The position numbers and the translations under genes were made by a program. A DNA stretch of 40,072 bases. It comes from Patescibacteria group bacterium. GTDB taxonomy: Bacteria; Patescibacteriota; Minisyncoccia; Moranbacterales; GWC2-37-73. The notes under the pieces are model-generated. The model was not told the origin of the DNA. It did not search any database and worked only from the letters and a program-made list of their open reading frames with translations. Location: assembly GCA_022709565.1 (NCBI GenBank), contig JAKLIO010000005.1, forward strand, positions 1 to 40,072, written 5' to 3'. The number at the start of each line of letters is the position of its first letter. Positions within the stretch are counted from its first letter, which is position 1. Of this stretch, positions 23,358-31,759 are shown in pieces.

Positions 23358-23840
23358 CTAGCCCAGAATTTCGTACATTGCGATGCCGGCGGCCACAGAA
23401 ACATTAAGCGATTCTTTTTGTCCGCGCATGGGAATCGAAACCACCGCGTCGCATTTTTGCAAAATATCTACAGGCACGCCCTCAACTTCATTGCCCAAAA
23501 TTAGCGCCATCGGAAATTTTGTTTTGTATTTTTTTATATCCGTAGCTCCATCATTTTTTTCCAAAGCCACAATACTTATTTTTTCTTCTTTTAATTTTTC
23601 TAAAAGTTTTTTAAGGTCTTTGCAATTTTCCCAAGGAATACTTTTTTCCGCGCCCAAAGCTGTTTTTTCAATCATTTTGTCCGCTTGAGTTTTGTAAGAT
23701 TTGTTCTCATCTGGTGGAATTGGAGTATAACCGGAAATATAAATTTTGCTGACCCCTGCCCCATCGGCTGTGCGAAAAATAGCGCCCACATTATAGGCGC
23801 TGCGGATATCGTGCAAAATTAAAAAAAGTTCTTTTTTCAT
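23358..23840 (-). CDS. TrmH/SpoU-family RNA 2'-O-methyltransferase
   Basis: A 160-residue SPOUT methyltransferase without an N-terminal substrate-binding domain. The three SpoU motifs are visible: motif 1 DIRSAYNVGAIFRTADG (about 11-27), motif 2 LILGNEVEGVP (about 113-123) and motif 3 VVSIPMRGQKESLNVSVAAGIAMYE at the end. It uses S-adenosylmethionine to methylate a 2'-hydroxyl in tRNA or rRNA. The target nucleotide is not clear. Its ATG overlaps the stop of a 42-residue ORF (TAATG), suggesting translational coupling, and tRNA-Gln follows about 60 bases later. Confidence 0.93.
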   Translation of the reverse strand: MKKELFLILHDIRSAYNVGAIFRTADGAGVSKIYISGYTPIPPDENKSYKTQADKMIEKTALGAEKSIPWENCKDLKKLLEKLKEEKISIVALEKNDGATDIKKYKTKFPMALILGNEVEGVPVDILQKCDAVVSIPMRGQKESLNVSVAAGIAMYEILG

Positions 23841-23968
23841 TATTTCTCTGTCTTTTTGGCTTTTTTTATTATAATTTCTTTCAGCTTAAACACGCTCTTG
23901 CCGGAAACCAGCATTTTTGTTTTCTTTTTTATTTCCCGCTTTTCCGCTTTTATTTTTGGTTTTTTCAT
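23840..23968 (-). CDS. Tiny lysine-rich ORF coupled to the SpoU methyltransferase
   Basis: This 42-codon ORF begins with ATG at 23968, six bases after the ABC exporter stop, and ends with TAA overlapping the methyltransferase ATG. It reads MKKPKIKAEKREIKKKTK, then a middle MLVSGKSVFKLKEIII, then a basic end. About 17 of 42 residues are lysine. The hydrophobic centre and basic ends suggest a small RNA-associated protein, possibly an L- or S-type extra ribosomal component, but I recognise no family. The exact packing between two genes is the main evidence that it is real; it could still be only a coupling leader. Confidence 0.55.
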   Translation of the reverse strand: MKKPKIKAEKREIKKKTKMLVSGKSVFKLKEIIIKKAKKTEK

Positions 23969-23974
23969 ATTAAA

Positions 23975-25708
23975 TTAAACGCTTATCTTCTGCAATTCGC
24001 TAAGCTTCTGATAGACTCCCCCGTGCCTTATGAGTTCTTCATGATCCCCTGATTCAATTATTGTTCCATTCTCAATAACCAAGATTAAATTAGCTTTGCG
24101 AATAGTGCTAAGACGATGCGCAATGACAAAAGTCGTGCGATTTTTCATCACCTCTTGAAGCGCTTCCTGCACATATTTTTCCGACTCGCTATCCAAAGCG
24201 CTGGTAGCTTCATCCAAGATTAAAATTTTTGGATTGCGCAAAATCGCCCGCGCAATAGCCAAGCGCTGTTTTTGGCCTGTTGAAAGCTTCACGCCTTTTT
24301 CACCGACAATTTGTTCGTATTTTTTCGGAAATTTTTCAATAAATTCATGGCAATGCGCCAGTTTGGAAGCCTGGAGAATTTCCTCTTCACTCGCGCTGAT
24401 CCGCGAATAAGCAATGTTGTTTTTGATCGTATCATTAAAGAGATCGACTTCTTGCGGCACAATAGCAATTTGATCCCGCAAACTTTTCAGTTTTATTTTT
24501 TTAATATTTACTCCATCGAGAAAAATACTACCCTTCTGCGGAATATTGTAGCGTGAAATCAAGTCCATCAAAGTTGACTTGCCTTCCCCGCTTCTGCCAA
24601 CAATAGCCACCATTTGACCAGCAGCAGCTTTGAAAGAAATATCTTTTAAAACAGCTTCTTTTTCATAAGAAAAAGAAATATTTTTAAATTCAACGTTGCC
24701 GGAGACATTTTCAATATTTTTGGCATTCGGATCATCATATTTTTCCGGGATTTCATCGAATATTTTTTCTGAACGGTTGATGGTGACAATCCCTTCCTGC
24801 AGCTGTTTGTAATTGCCGCCCAGCATATTCATTGCCGCCGAAACCGCATTAATATAGGCCAAAAGAATGACAAACTGTCCAATTGTCACCATTTTAACGC
24901 TTACAAAATAAATTCCGGCTCCAAACAGCATCAAAAAGCTGATTGTAAAAATAAAGCTTTGCCAAAAACTCAATTTCATCCATAGCTCAACTTGCCGGCT
25001 GTTAAGAAAAAATCCGCGACGAAAATTTTCCACATTGCGTTTGTTTTCTAAATCTTCGGTTGAATTCGATTTTAAACTGATGATGTTCTCCGTACGATCG
25101 AATATATCACCATAGGCTTTTTCAAAAACTTTATTTATTTTTCTTTGACAATGAACAATAGGCTCAGTTTTTTTAATAGTCATCCAAACATAAACAGATA
25201 TAAACAAAAGGTAGATTACCGCCAATTGCCAGCTGATCCAGAGAATTATCACAAAGGCTAAAAAGGAAGAAAGAATATTTGGAAATATTTGAAATAATCC
25301 ACTATCGATTATGTTATACATATATCCGTCAGCCCTGGAAAAGCGCTGAATAATTTCTCCAATTTTTTGTTGTTTGTGGAATGATAATGGCAGACGGACA
25401 AGATGTTCAATTGATTTCGTCATAATATCATTAGAAGCCCGACAAGCAATATTATTAGCTTTTCTGATTCTTATCCGCATAAACCAGTTGCTTAAAAGTT
25501 CCATGCATGCCCAAAGAAAAAGCAGAATGAAAACCATTGTTTCAAAAAATTTTCCCTGAGTCACGATATCGACTATCTTGCCATAAATTAACGGCAATAT
25601 AAGATAGGCTGCGTTTTCCAAAATGACAAAAACAACTGCAATTTTCACAGTTTTTTTGTAGGGACGGAGATATTTGAATAATGATGATAAATCTTTTCGG
25701 TTAATCAT
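23975..25708 (-). CDS. ABC exporter, fused membrane and ATPase domains (MsbA-like)
   Basis: A 577-residue half-transporter. Residues about 1-320 contain six hydrophobic helices of the type I exporter fold, and residues about 340-577 the ATPase. The ATPase shows Walker A VGRSGEGKST, a Q-loop VPQEVDLF, the signature LSTGQKQRLAIARA, Walker B ILILDEATSALDSE and the switch histidine in IAHRLST. The signature uses ST instead of SG, still functional in many exporters. It works as a dimer, pushing lipids, peptides or drugs out of the cell using ATP. The neighbouring radical SAM enzyme and SpoU gene do not define the substrate. Confidence 0.95.
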   Translation of the reverse strand: MINRKDLSSLFKYLRPYKKTVKIAVVFVILENAAYLILPLIYGKIVDIVTQGKFFETMVFILLFLWACMELLSNWFMRIRIRKANNIACRASNDIMTKSIEHLVRLPLSFHKQQKIGEIIQRFSRADGYMYNIIDSGLFQIFPNILSSFLAFVIILWISWQLAVIYLLFISVYVWMTIKKTEPIVHCQRKINKVFEKAYGDIFDRTENIISLKSNSTEDLENKRNVENFRRGFFLNSRQVELWMKLSFWQSFIFTISFLMLFGAGIYFVSVKMVTIGQFVILLAYINAVSAAMNMLGGNYKQLQEGIVTINRSEKIFDEIPEKYDDPNAKNIENVSGNVEFKNISFSYEKEAVLKDISFKAAAGQMVAIVGRSGEGKSTLMDLISRYNIPQKGSIFLDGVNIKKIKLKSLRDQIAIVPQEVDLFNDTIKNNIAYSRISASEEEILQASKLAHCHEFIEKFPKKYEQIVGEKGVKLSTGQKQRLAIARAILRNPKILILDEATSALDSESEKYVQEALQEVMKNRTTFVIAHRLSTIRKANLILVIENGTIIESGDHEELIRHGGVYQKLSELQKISV

Positions 25709-25832
25709 ATTTTAATTATAGCAGATTTGAAAAATTTTTACATCAAAAAATTACGTAATAAATTACTTGCCTACCGTTATAACAATATTCCTAGATTTAA
25801 AAAAACGCTAGAACCTGACCTGTTTGGCAATC

Positions 25833-26870
25833 TTAATTAAACCCGATAATTTCCGGAATTGTTTTGGAAAAATTACACCCGATAATGCGGCAACTCTTGG
25901 AACATTTTTTGATATTTTGACGTTCTTTTTGCGCTTTTCCCCCGGAAAGAATTTTTTCTAAATTTTCTTGGGCTACATTGCCAATTATCGCGCCTTTGTA
26001 GCATAGCGCTAGCTTCCCATTCGGATAGACAACCAGGCTGCGTTGGCCGGCAAAACAACGGCGCTTAAGAGCACTTGTTTGATCAAGATAATATTGTTTG
26101 ATCGCAGAAAGGCTTGCCTGGGAATTTTTTATTTTTTGTGTTTTATTTTTGCCAAGCCAAGAAAATAATTCTTCAATCGATTTTCTATCCGGCCATAAAT
26201 TTTCAATTGTTGCGATTTTGTCTTGACCGCTTGCCGGTTCTGTTCCTATCGGTTCATCCAGCGACTGCAAAACAACCGAAACTTTGCCGTATTCCGGACG
26301 ATTGTAATAATTTATAATGTTTGGAATATCTGAAATATTTTTTGCCGTAATCAGCACGCCAATATCGACTCGCAGGCCTTGTTTTTGCAGCAAATCAATC
26401 GCTTCTTTCGCTTTTTGGGCCGAACCAGGCACGCCGCGCAGATCATCATGCCTTGCTTCGTCCAAGCTATAGAGAGAAATTTTCACGAAATCAATGCCGG
26501 CTTCTTTCAAATTAGAAATTGTTTTTTCATCAAGCATGGAGCCATTGGAATTTATTCCGACATTTTTGAAAAACTTTTTTAGGTGTTTGATCATAAAGCA
26601 CACTAAGTCTTTGCGTATTAGCGGCTCGCCTCCACTAATTTCTATTGATGTTTCTTTAGATAGACAAGATTGAAGATCTCGGGAAATTTTTTCCCATTCT
26701 GCCTGGGTTAATTCCGGATAATTTTCCATTCTCCACACAGTGCAGGCTCTGCATTTGAAATTGCATTTATACGTGACAACCAGGCTTGCGATTTCCGGAG
26801 AAACTAGATAGCTGCCTGCCATATAACTGGCTTCCTGCAATATTCTTTTTTTAATTTTATTTTTGATCAT
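25833..26870 (-). CDS. Radical SAM/SPASM enzyme
   Basis: A 345-residue protein. The radical SAM cluster motif CNFKCRAC (CxxxCxxC, Cys36, Cys40 and Cys43) binds a 4Fe-4S cluster and S-adenosylmethionine, followed by ISGGEPLIRKDL and strands of a TIM barrel (SNGS, KISLYSL, DIGVLIT). The C-terminal SPASM-like part has CFAGQRSLVVYPNGKLALCYKG and CSKSCRIIGC, which would hold auxiliary clusters. Such proteins modify peptides, sugars or cofactors, or act in PQQ/mycofactocin-like or heme-like chemistry. No precursor peptide gene is evident beside it. It follows the PBP2 gene by 48 bases and precedes the ABC exporter by 124 bases. Confidence 0.9.
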   Translation of the reverse strand: MIKNKIKKRILQEASYMAGSYLVSPEIASLVVTYKCNFKCRACTVWRMENYPELTQAEWEKISRDLQSCLSKETSIEISGGEPLIRKDLVCFMIKHLKKFFKNVGINSNGSMLDEKTISNLKEAGIDFVKISLYSLDEARHDDLRGVPGSAQKAKEAIDLLQKQGLRVDIGVLITAKNISDIPNIINYYNRPEYGKVSVVLQSLDEPIGTEPASGQDKIATIENLWPDRKSIEELFSWLGKNKTQKIKNSQASLSAIKQYYLDQTSALKRRCFAGQRSLVVYPNGKLALCYKGAIIGNVAQENLEKILSGGKAQKERQNIKKCSKSCRIIGCNFSKTIPEIIGFN

Positions 26871-26918
26871 AATTAAATTTGTATATTCCCCAAAAACTAT
26901 GAAACTAGAAGCTGCCGG

Positions 26919-28793
26919 CTACCTGTTAAAATACCATTCGTAAACTTCTTTGGTCACCGGCAAAGCGCTTGAATGGCCTTCCCCGCCGCCTTCAACCAAA
27001 ACCAGCATAGCTATTTGCGGATTATTATAAGGCGCAAAAGAAGAGAACCAGCCATGCGTTTGATCACCCGTTCCAAATTGGGCTGTGCCTGTTTTGCCGG
27101 CAACTTCGATTGGCATGTCTTTAAGCGGTTGAGCAGTTCCGTCTGTGATAACCTTGCGCATTCCTTCCCTGACAACAGAAAGAACGTCGTTAGAAACAAA
27201 ACCTGAACGAATAGTCTGAGATCGGACCGGCAAAATTGTTCCATCACTTTTTTTTATTTGAGAAACGATATGCGGTTTGAAAAGCGTTCCTCCATTGGCA
27301 ATGGCCGCGGTATAATTGGCAATTTGCAGCGGAGTGGCGGTTATATATCCCTGTCCGATTGCGGCATGATAACTGTTGCCAATGGACCATTTTTCTTTGA
27401 ATTTTTCCAATTTCCATTGCTCATCGGGAATGAGACCGTCTGCTTCACCATTTATATCAATTCCCGTCATTTCACCAAAGCCGTATAGATTGTACCATTT
27501 TTTCATTCTGTTCATGCCAAGTCCCTGAATATTTCCATAGCCGCCGCCAATAGTATAAAAGAATATATCATTGCTTTCCGCTATAGCCGTGCGGACATCG
27601 CTCGGACCATGGGCTTTCCAATCGCCGAAAGAATAACTGCCGATATAAAGTCGGCCGCCTAAACCGCTTATGATTGTTGATGGAGTTATGGTGCCCTCAG
27701 ACAAAGCTGCTGTTGCAATTGCCGGTTTTATCGTTGATCCGGGAGGATATTCTCCGGAAATAGCACGATTAAAAAGAGGGAGATTAGAATCATTAATTAA
27801 TTTAGAATAATCCGCATTGGATATTTTTTGCGCAAATAAATTGTTATCGTAGCTGGGAATGCTTACCAGCGCCAGCACTTCTCCATTTTGCGGATTTATC
27901 GCCACGGCTGCCGCCGTTTTTGTCTGCGTTTTTAGCAAAATGTCATTAAGACTATCGTATATTTTCTTTTGCAAAGCACCGTCTATGCTAAGAACGAGAT
28001 CATTGCCTGCTTTCGGATTAATAATTCCCACCTCGCGTTTAATGTTTCCCACTGAATCAACTTCAATTTGTATTGCGCCGTGCACGCCCCGCAGATATTG
28101 TTCATATGATTTTTCGATGCCCTCTTTTCCGATATAATCAGTCAGCAAATAGCCTTTATTTTTTCCCAGCTCTTCTTTGGTTATTTTGCCTTCATAACCG
28201 AGAATGTGCGAAAATATCGGGCCATCCGGATAAGAACGAATAGCTGTTTTTTCAATGCTAATCCCCGGTATATTATTGCTTTTTTCGAGTAATATTAAAG
28301 ATTCGTCTTGAGAAATGTTTTCTTTAAGCAACACCGAATTCAGAGAATTGGAGTTGCTTTTTTCGAGCTTATCTTGCACTTCCTCTTCGTTCATTTTTAA
28401 AACCGTCGCAATTTCTTTGGAAAGTTCTTTTACTTTTTTTTCATCTTTTGGCAGATACGCCGGCACGATAACCGCGTCCATACTCGGCACGTTGTTGACC
28501 AAAACTGCTCCGCCCCGATCAAGAATCCTGCCACGGGCGGCATTGATGACGACCGAACGAATGCTGTTGCCTTTGGAAATATCCCGATAGTAGGCACCTT
28601 TAATAACGGTCAGAAAAAAAACTCTGCCGGCCAGAATGAGCATGGAAATTATTATTGCCCACCACAAAACATCAAACCATTTTTTCTTTAAGGGCTTTTC
28701 CATTCTGGCAGCTTCTTTCTCGGTTGCCATAATGACATAATCTTCAATTTCCATTCCGGAAAATTTTTTGATATTGCGCCTAAAATTGAACAT
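26919..28793 (-). CDS. mrdA: Penicillin-binding protein 2, elongasome transpeptidase
   Basis: A 624-residue class B PBP. It has one N-terminal membrane helix (about 39-62), a PBP dimerisation/pedestal domain with NAARGRILDRGG (about 84-95), and a transpeptidase domain. The active-site serine lies in STIK (about Ser353), the second motif is SND (about 407-409, the S-x-D form usual in PBP2), and the third is KTG in AGKTGTAQF (about 570). It crosslinks stem peptides of new peptidoglycan during elongation, working with a SEDS polymerase. It is the last gene of mreB-mreC-mreD-mrdA. The usual rodA partner is not beside it; a radical SAM gene follows instead. Confidence 0.95.
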   Translation of the reverse strand: MFNFRRNIKKFSGMEIEDYVIMATEKEAARMEKPLKKKWFDVLWWAIIISMLILAGRVFFLTVIKGAYYRDISKGNSIRSVVINAARGRILDRGGAVLVNNVPSMDAVIVPAYLPKDEKKVKELSKEIATVLKMNEEEVQDKLEKSNSNSLNSVLLKENISQDESLILLEKSNNIPGISIEKTAIRSYPDGPIFSHILGYEGKITKEELGKNKGYLLTDYIGKEGIEKSYEQYLRGVHGAIQIEVDSVGNIKREVGIINPKAGNDLVLSIDGALQKKIYDSLNDILLKTQTKTAAAVAINPQNGEVLALVSIPSYDNNLFAQKISNADYSKLINDSNLPLFNRAISGEYPPGSTIKPAIATAALSEGTITPSTIISGLGGRLYIGSYSFGDWKAHGPSDVRTAIAESNDIFFYTIGGGYGNIQGLGMNRMKKWYNLYGFGEMTGIDINGEADGLIPDEQWKLEKFKEKWSIGNSYHAAIGQGYITATPLQIANYTAAIANGGTLFKPHIVSQIKKSDGTILPVRSQTIRSGFVSNDVLSVVREGMRKVITDGTAQPLKDMPIEVAGKTGTAQFGTGDQTHGWFSSFAPYNNPQIAMLVLVEGGGEGHSSALPVTKEVYEWYFNR

Positions 28794-28835
28794 GCGTTTA
28801 AAAAATGAGTTTAGGATTTCAAATTGGCATTTTTC

Positions 28836-29351
28836 CTAGGTTTCTATCTTAAAAAATTTCTTTATCTTTTTGAGCAAAGCAAACCAGCCAAAAAACAAAA
28901 ATTCATTACAAATTATTTTAAGTGCTACCGACCCTGGATCTCCGAATTTTTTCCAATATTCATGCAGTGTTTGCATTTCCCGGGCTGAAACCAGTGCAAT
29001 AATAATTTCTGAAAAAACAGTAGCAGCAATTACAAAAATAAAAAATAAGACCAGTCCAAACCCTTTTAAATCCAAGGATAAGCGCCGGGAAAAGAAACTT
29101 ACAAAATAGATAACTACCAAAAAAATCAGTACGTGTTCCCCTACTGGTGAATACGCAGCCAAATCATAAAATATTCCGGCAACAATCGCCCAGGCAATAA
29201 AATTATTAAATCCATCAATCACGGCCCAAGCCAGAACAATCATCAAGACTGCATCGCCCAAAGCAGGTCCGCTCAAAAACACCGGCAGCACGCTGGTTTG
29301 CAGGATAACAGCAAATAGCAAAACTAACGCATAGACAATTTTCTTTTTCAT
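28836..29351 (-). CDS. mreD: Rod shape-determining protein MreD
   Basis: A 171-residue integral membrane protein with about five hydrophobic helices, the usual MreD size. The N-terminus KKKIVYALVLLFAVILQTSVLP and the loop FNNFIAWAIVAGIFYDLAAYSPVGEH are typical, with a conserved D-L-x-x-x-x-P-x-G pattern. It links the MreB cytoskeleton and MreC to the wall synthases. Its assignment rests on topology and position, 8 bases downstream of mreC and 42 bases before PBP2. Confidence 0.9.
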   Translation of the reverse strand: MKKKIVYALVLLFAVILQTSVLPVFLSGPALGDAVLMIVLAWAVIDGFNNFIAWAIVAGIFYDLAAYSPVGEHVLIFLVVIYFVSFFSRRLSLDLKGFGLVLFFIFVIAATVFSEIIIALVSAREMQTLHEYWKKFGDPGSVALKIICNEFLFFGWFALLKKIKKFFKIET

Positions 29352-29359
29352 ATTCCACC

Positions 29360-30169
29360 CTATTTAATGCTTTTTATCACAAAAACCATCTGAAGTTTTG
29401 AAGTCTGAATAGGAGCTGTCAGCACGCCCTGTTGAAAAAGAGAATCATCTGATCGATGAATTTCCTGAATCGTTCCAATGAAAAGTCCTCTTGGGATTTC
29501 ACCGCCAACACCCGAAGTCACCACATTATCGCCGACATTAATTGAATCGGCTTGCAAAACCATATCTAAAATTATTCCCAATCCATATTCACCTTTTGCA
29601 ATTCCCTTCACATTATTTTCTATTGTCGCAACATTTATAATGCTTTTTGGATTAGTCAGTAGCATAACTTTTGAGCTTTTCGCGTTAACTTCCTGCACCC
29701 TTCCGATAAGAACGCTTTTTGAAATAATAACCGGCATATTTGGAGCTACGCCATCATCTTTTCCTTTGTCAATTTCAATCCAATTGCCTGTTCCATTCGG
29801 ATCCTGACTCACTAAAAAAGCCGGGATTAAATTATATTTATCCCGCGGAAGAACTCCCAACTGCTCACGAAGATTGGCATTTTCATTTTTCATGTCCGAG
29901 CACATCACATTTTCAGAAAGCAGTGCCTGATTGTTTTTTCGGAGATCTTCGTTCTCACGTTTAAGCTGGCCTATTTCACTAATAAATTCTTTCGTTCCGT
30001 TGATTCCCACCGAGATTGAATAAAAAAACTTTTGAAAAGGCACTAGGGCAGAAAAAAATATCGATCTCGTCGGATTAAAAATTCCTGCTGGATTTAAAAA
30101 AATAAGCCCGGAAAACATGGCTGCAATTATAATTACTTTAAATAATTTTGTTGAAGTAAATCTTTGCAT
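29360..30169 (-). CDS. mreC: Cell shape-determining protein MreC
   Basis: A 269-residue bitopic protein with a single N-terminal membrane helix (about 10-28), a coiled-coil (about 62-95, IGQLKRENEDLRKNNQALLSEN) and a beta-rich C-terminal domain. That domain has YNLIPAFLVSQDPNGTGNWIEIDKG, GIAKGEYGLGIILDMV and VVTSGVGGEIPRGLFIG, the familiar MreC sequence. It scaffolds PBP2 and MreD outside the membrane. It lies 8 bases upstream of mreD and about 170 bases downstream of mreB, the gap being filled by an AT-rich palindrome-like element. Confidence 0.96.
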   Translation of the reverse strand: MQRFTSTKLFKVIIIAAMFSGLIFLNPAGIFNPTRSIFFSALVPFQKFFYSISVGINGTKEFISEIGQLKRENEDLRKNNQALLSENVMCSDMKNENANLREQLGVLPRDKYNLIPAFLVSQDPNGTGNWIEIDKGKDDGVAPNMPVIISKSVLIGRVQEVNAKSSKVMLLTNPKSIINVATIENNVKGIAKGEYGLGIILDMVLQADSINVGDNVVTSGVGGEIPRGLFIGTIQEIHRSDDSLFQQGVLTAPIQTSKLQMVFVIKSIK

Positions 30170-30245
30170 CCTAATATTTCTTATTTCTTATAATTTATAA
30201 AAAATGTCATTCAGTAATCAAATCCGATATATTCAATATTTTTTC

Positions 30246-30340
30246 CCACAAATCTGCAAATCTGCTATAAATATGCAAATACAAATAACTGAAACAAATA
30301 TGAATATTTGTAAATTTGTAGTCAATTTGTATATTCGTGG
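30246..30340. repeat. 95-bp AT-rich palindrome-like element between mreB and mreC
   Basis: It begins CCACAAATCTGCAAAT and ends ATTTGTATATTCGTGG; the two halves are imperfect reverse complements for about 36 bases, and an inner CAAATAT-GA-ATATTTG makes a smaller perfect hairpin (about 30295-30310). The word AAAT-N2-GCAAAT or its complement recurs several times. It ends one base before the mreB stop codon complement (30342). It would fold as one long hairpin in the mreB-mreC mRNA. Confidence 0.6.
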
Positions 30341-30341
30341 T

Positions 30342-31427
30342 TTATCTAAAGGCTTTTTCGCGCTGGTCTTCAACCATAACATCTTTGAGCGTTTCCATAT
30401 CTTCAAGCACTATTCCTACACCGCGCACTACCGCTGTCAAAGGATCTTCCATCATGCGCACCGGCATTTCCGTTTGATTGGCCACCAACTTATCCAGTCC
30501 GCGAATCAAGCCTCCGCCACCAGCTAAAATTATGCCTCTTTGCATAATATCAGAAAGAAGTTCCGGCGGTGTTTCCTCAATAACTGTTTTTATATTATTC
30601 ACAATGATGCGAATTGAGCGTGAAATCGCTTCTCTGATTTGTTCATCATTAACGATAACTTCCTTAGGAAGACCGCTAACCAAATCTCTGCCGCGTACAG
30701 AAATTTTTAGTTGCTCTTTAAGCGTATAAGCACTGCCAACCGCAATTTTTATATCTTCCGCTGTCTTTTCTCCCACTAAAAGATTGAACTCATCGCGGCA
30801 ATATCTGACAATATCTTCATTCATTTCATCGCCAGCCACCCGCAAACTTCTGGCACTAACCACGCCACCCAGAGAAATAACTGCGATTTCTGATGTTCCT
30901 CCGCCGATATCCACAACCATATTACCTTTAGCGTCTGTTACGGGAAGACGAGCGCCGATTGCGGCCGCCATTGGTTCTTCAATCAAAAATGCTTCGCGCG
31001 CGCCGGCATTCATGGCAGCATCAAGTACGGCTTTTTTTTCAACTTCCGTAATGCACGATGGAATTCCAATTAGAATGCGCGGGCGAGGCGCTAAAGAAAA
31101 GGAATCCTTGTTAACCTTATCGATAAAATATTTTAACATCTGAGTCGTCACTTCGAAATCACTAATCACGCCATCCACCAGTGGACGCGTCGCTATAATA
31201 TGCCCAGGAGTTTTGCCGACCATTCTTTTGGCTTCCCGCCCAATGGCTAAAACTTGTCCAGTGCGTTTGTTGATGGCAACAACAGAAGGTTCATTGATGA
31301 CAATGCCCTTGCCTTTGACATAAACCAGTGTGTTGGCTGTCCCCAAATCAATGCCAATATCCCTCGACATATTGCCGAGAAATTTTCCGAAAAACCGTTG
31401 AAAGATATTTTTAACTTTTTCCCCCAT
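30342..31427 (-). CDS. mreB: Rod shape-determining actin-like protein MreB
   Basis: A 361-residue MreB from the ATG at 31427. A TTG at 31457 and an ATG at 31370 are alternatives; the last gives the standard MSRDIGIDLGTANTLVYV start. It is an ATP-binding actin homologue that directs elongation. Phosphate 1 motif DIGIDLGTAN, IGIPSCITEVEKKAV, connect and phosphate 2 DIGGGTSEIAVIS, and GIILAGGGGLIRGLD are all present. The N-terminal 19 residues (KNIFQRFFGKFLG) before the canonical start form an amphipathic helix that could anchor it to membrane. The leader has a promoter (31614-31642) and a stable hairpin. Confidence 0.97.
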   Translation of the reverse strand: MGEKVKNIFQRFFGKFLGNMSRDIGIDLGTANTLVYVKGKGIVINEPSVVAINKRTGQVLAIGREAKRMVGKTPGHIIATRPLVDGVISDFEVTTQMLKYFIDKVNKDSFSLAPRPRILIGIPSCITEVEKKAVLDAAMNAGAREAFLIEEPMAAAIGARLPVTDAKGNMVVDIGGGTSEIAVISLGGVVSARSLRVAGDEMNEDIVRYCRDEFNLLVGEKTAEDIKIAVGSAYTLKEQLKISVRGRDLVSGLPKEVIVNDEQIREAISRSIRIIVNNIKTVIEETPPELLSDIMQRGIILAGGGGLIRGLDKLVANQTEMPVRMMEDPLTAVVRGVGIVLEDMETLKDVMVEDQREKAFR

Positions 31428-31548
31428 TATAGTTATTTGAAATAAATCCTGCACCAAAAAATTATTTTAACCCTCCTATTGGTATTAACTTTGCAATATA
31501 TGTTAATTCAATAAAATTGAGTTTATAAATTTGGTGCCTGGACAAGCA

Positions 31549-31582
31549 CAAAAAGACATCCTGAGAGGATTTTCGCTTTTTG
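31549..31582 (-). other. Hairpin in the mreB leader
   Basis: CAAAAAG (31549-31555) pairs with CTTTTTG (31576-31582), and inside ATCCT (31558-31562) pairs with AGGAT (31566-31570). It lies in the mreB untranslated leader, downstream of the promoter, and is about 120 bases before the ATG at 31427. It may stabilise or control the mRNA. Confidence 0.45.
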
Positions 31583-31613
31583 CCTGTTGTATGTTTATAT
31601 TTAACCTCTCTTT

Positions 31614-31642
31614 ATAGTACTTAAAATAAGCCCAAATGTCAA
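31614..31642 (-). promoter_or_regulatory. Promoter for the mreB operon
   Basis: On the minus strand TTGACA (31637-31642) is followed after 17 bases by TACTAT (31614-31619). It drives mreB-mreC-mreD-PBP2 with a leader of about 180 bases. It is back to back with the promoter at 31678. Confidence 0.75.
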
Positions 31643-31677
31643 AAAAGAAAGCCTTAAGCTTTGACTTTGAAAGTATA

Positions 31678-31706
31678 TTGACATTGGATTAAAAATATGC
31701 TTTACT
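31678..31706 (+). promoter_or_regulatory. Promoter for the small SH3-like gene
   Basis: TTGACA (31678-31683) and TTTACT (31701-31706) are 17 bases apart. A six-base hairpin TATTGT with ACAATA (31722-31739) lies between it and the strong ribosome binding site AAAGGAGG (31747-31754). Confidence 0.65.
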
Positions 31707-31759
31707 GTACTGTCTAGTTAATATTGTAAACTAACAATACAAACGTAAAGGAGGAGCTG

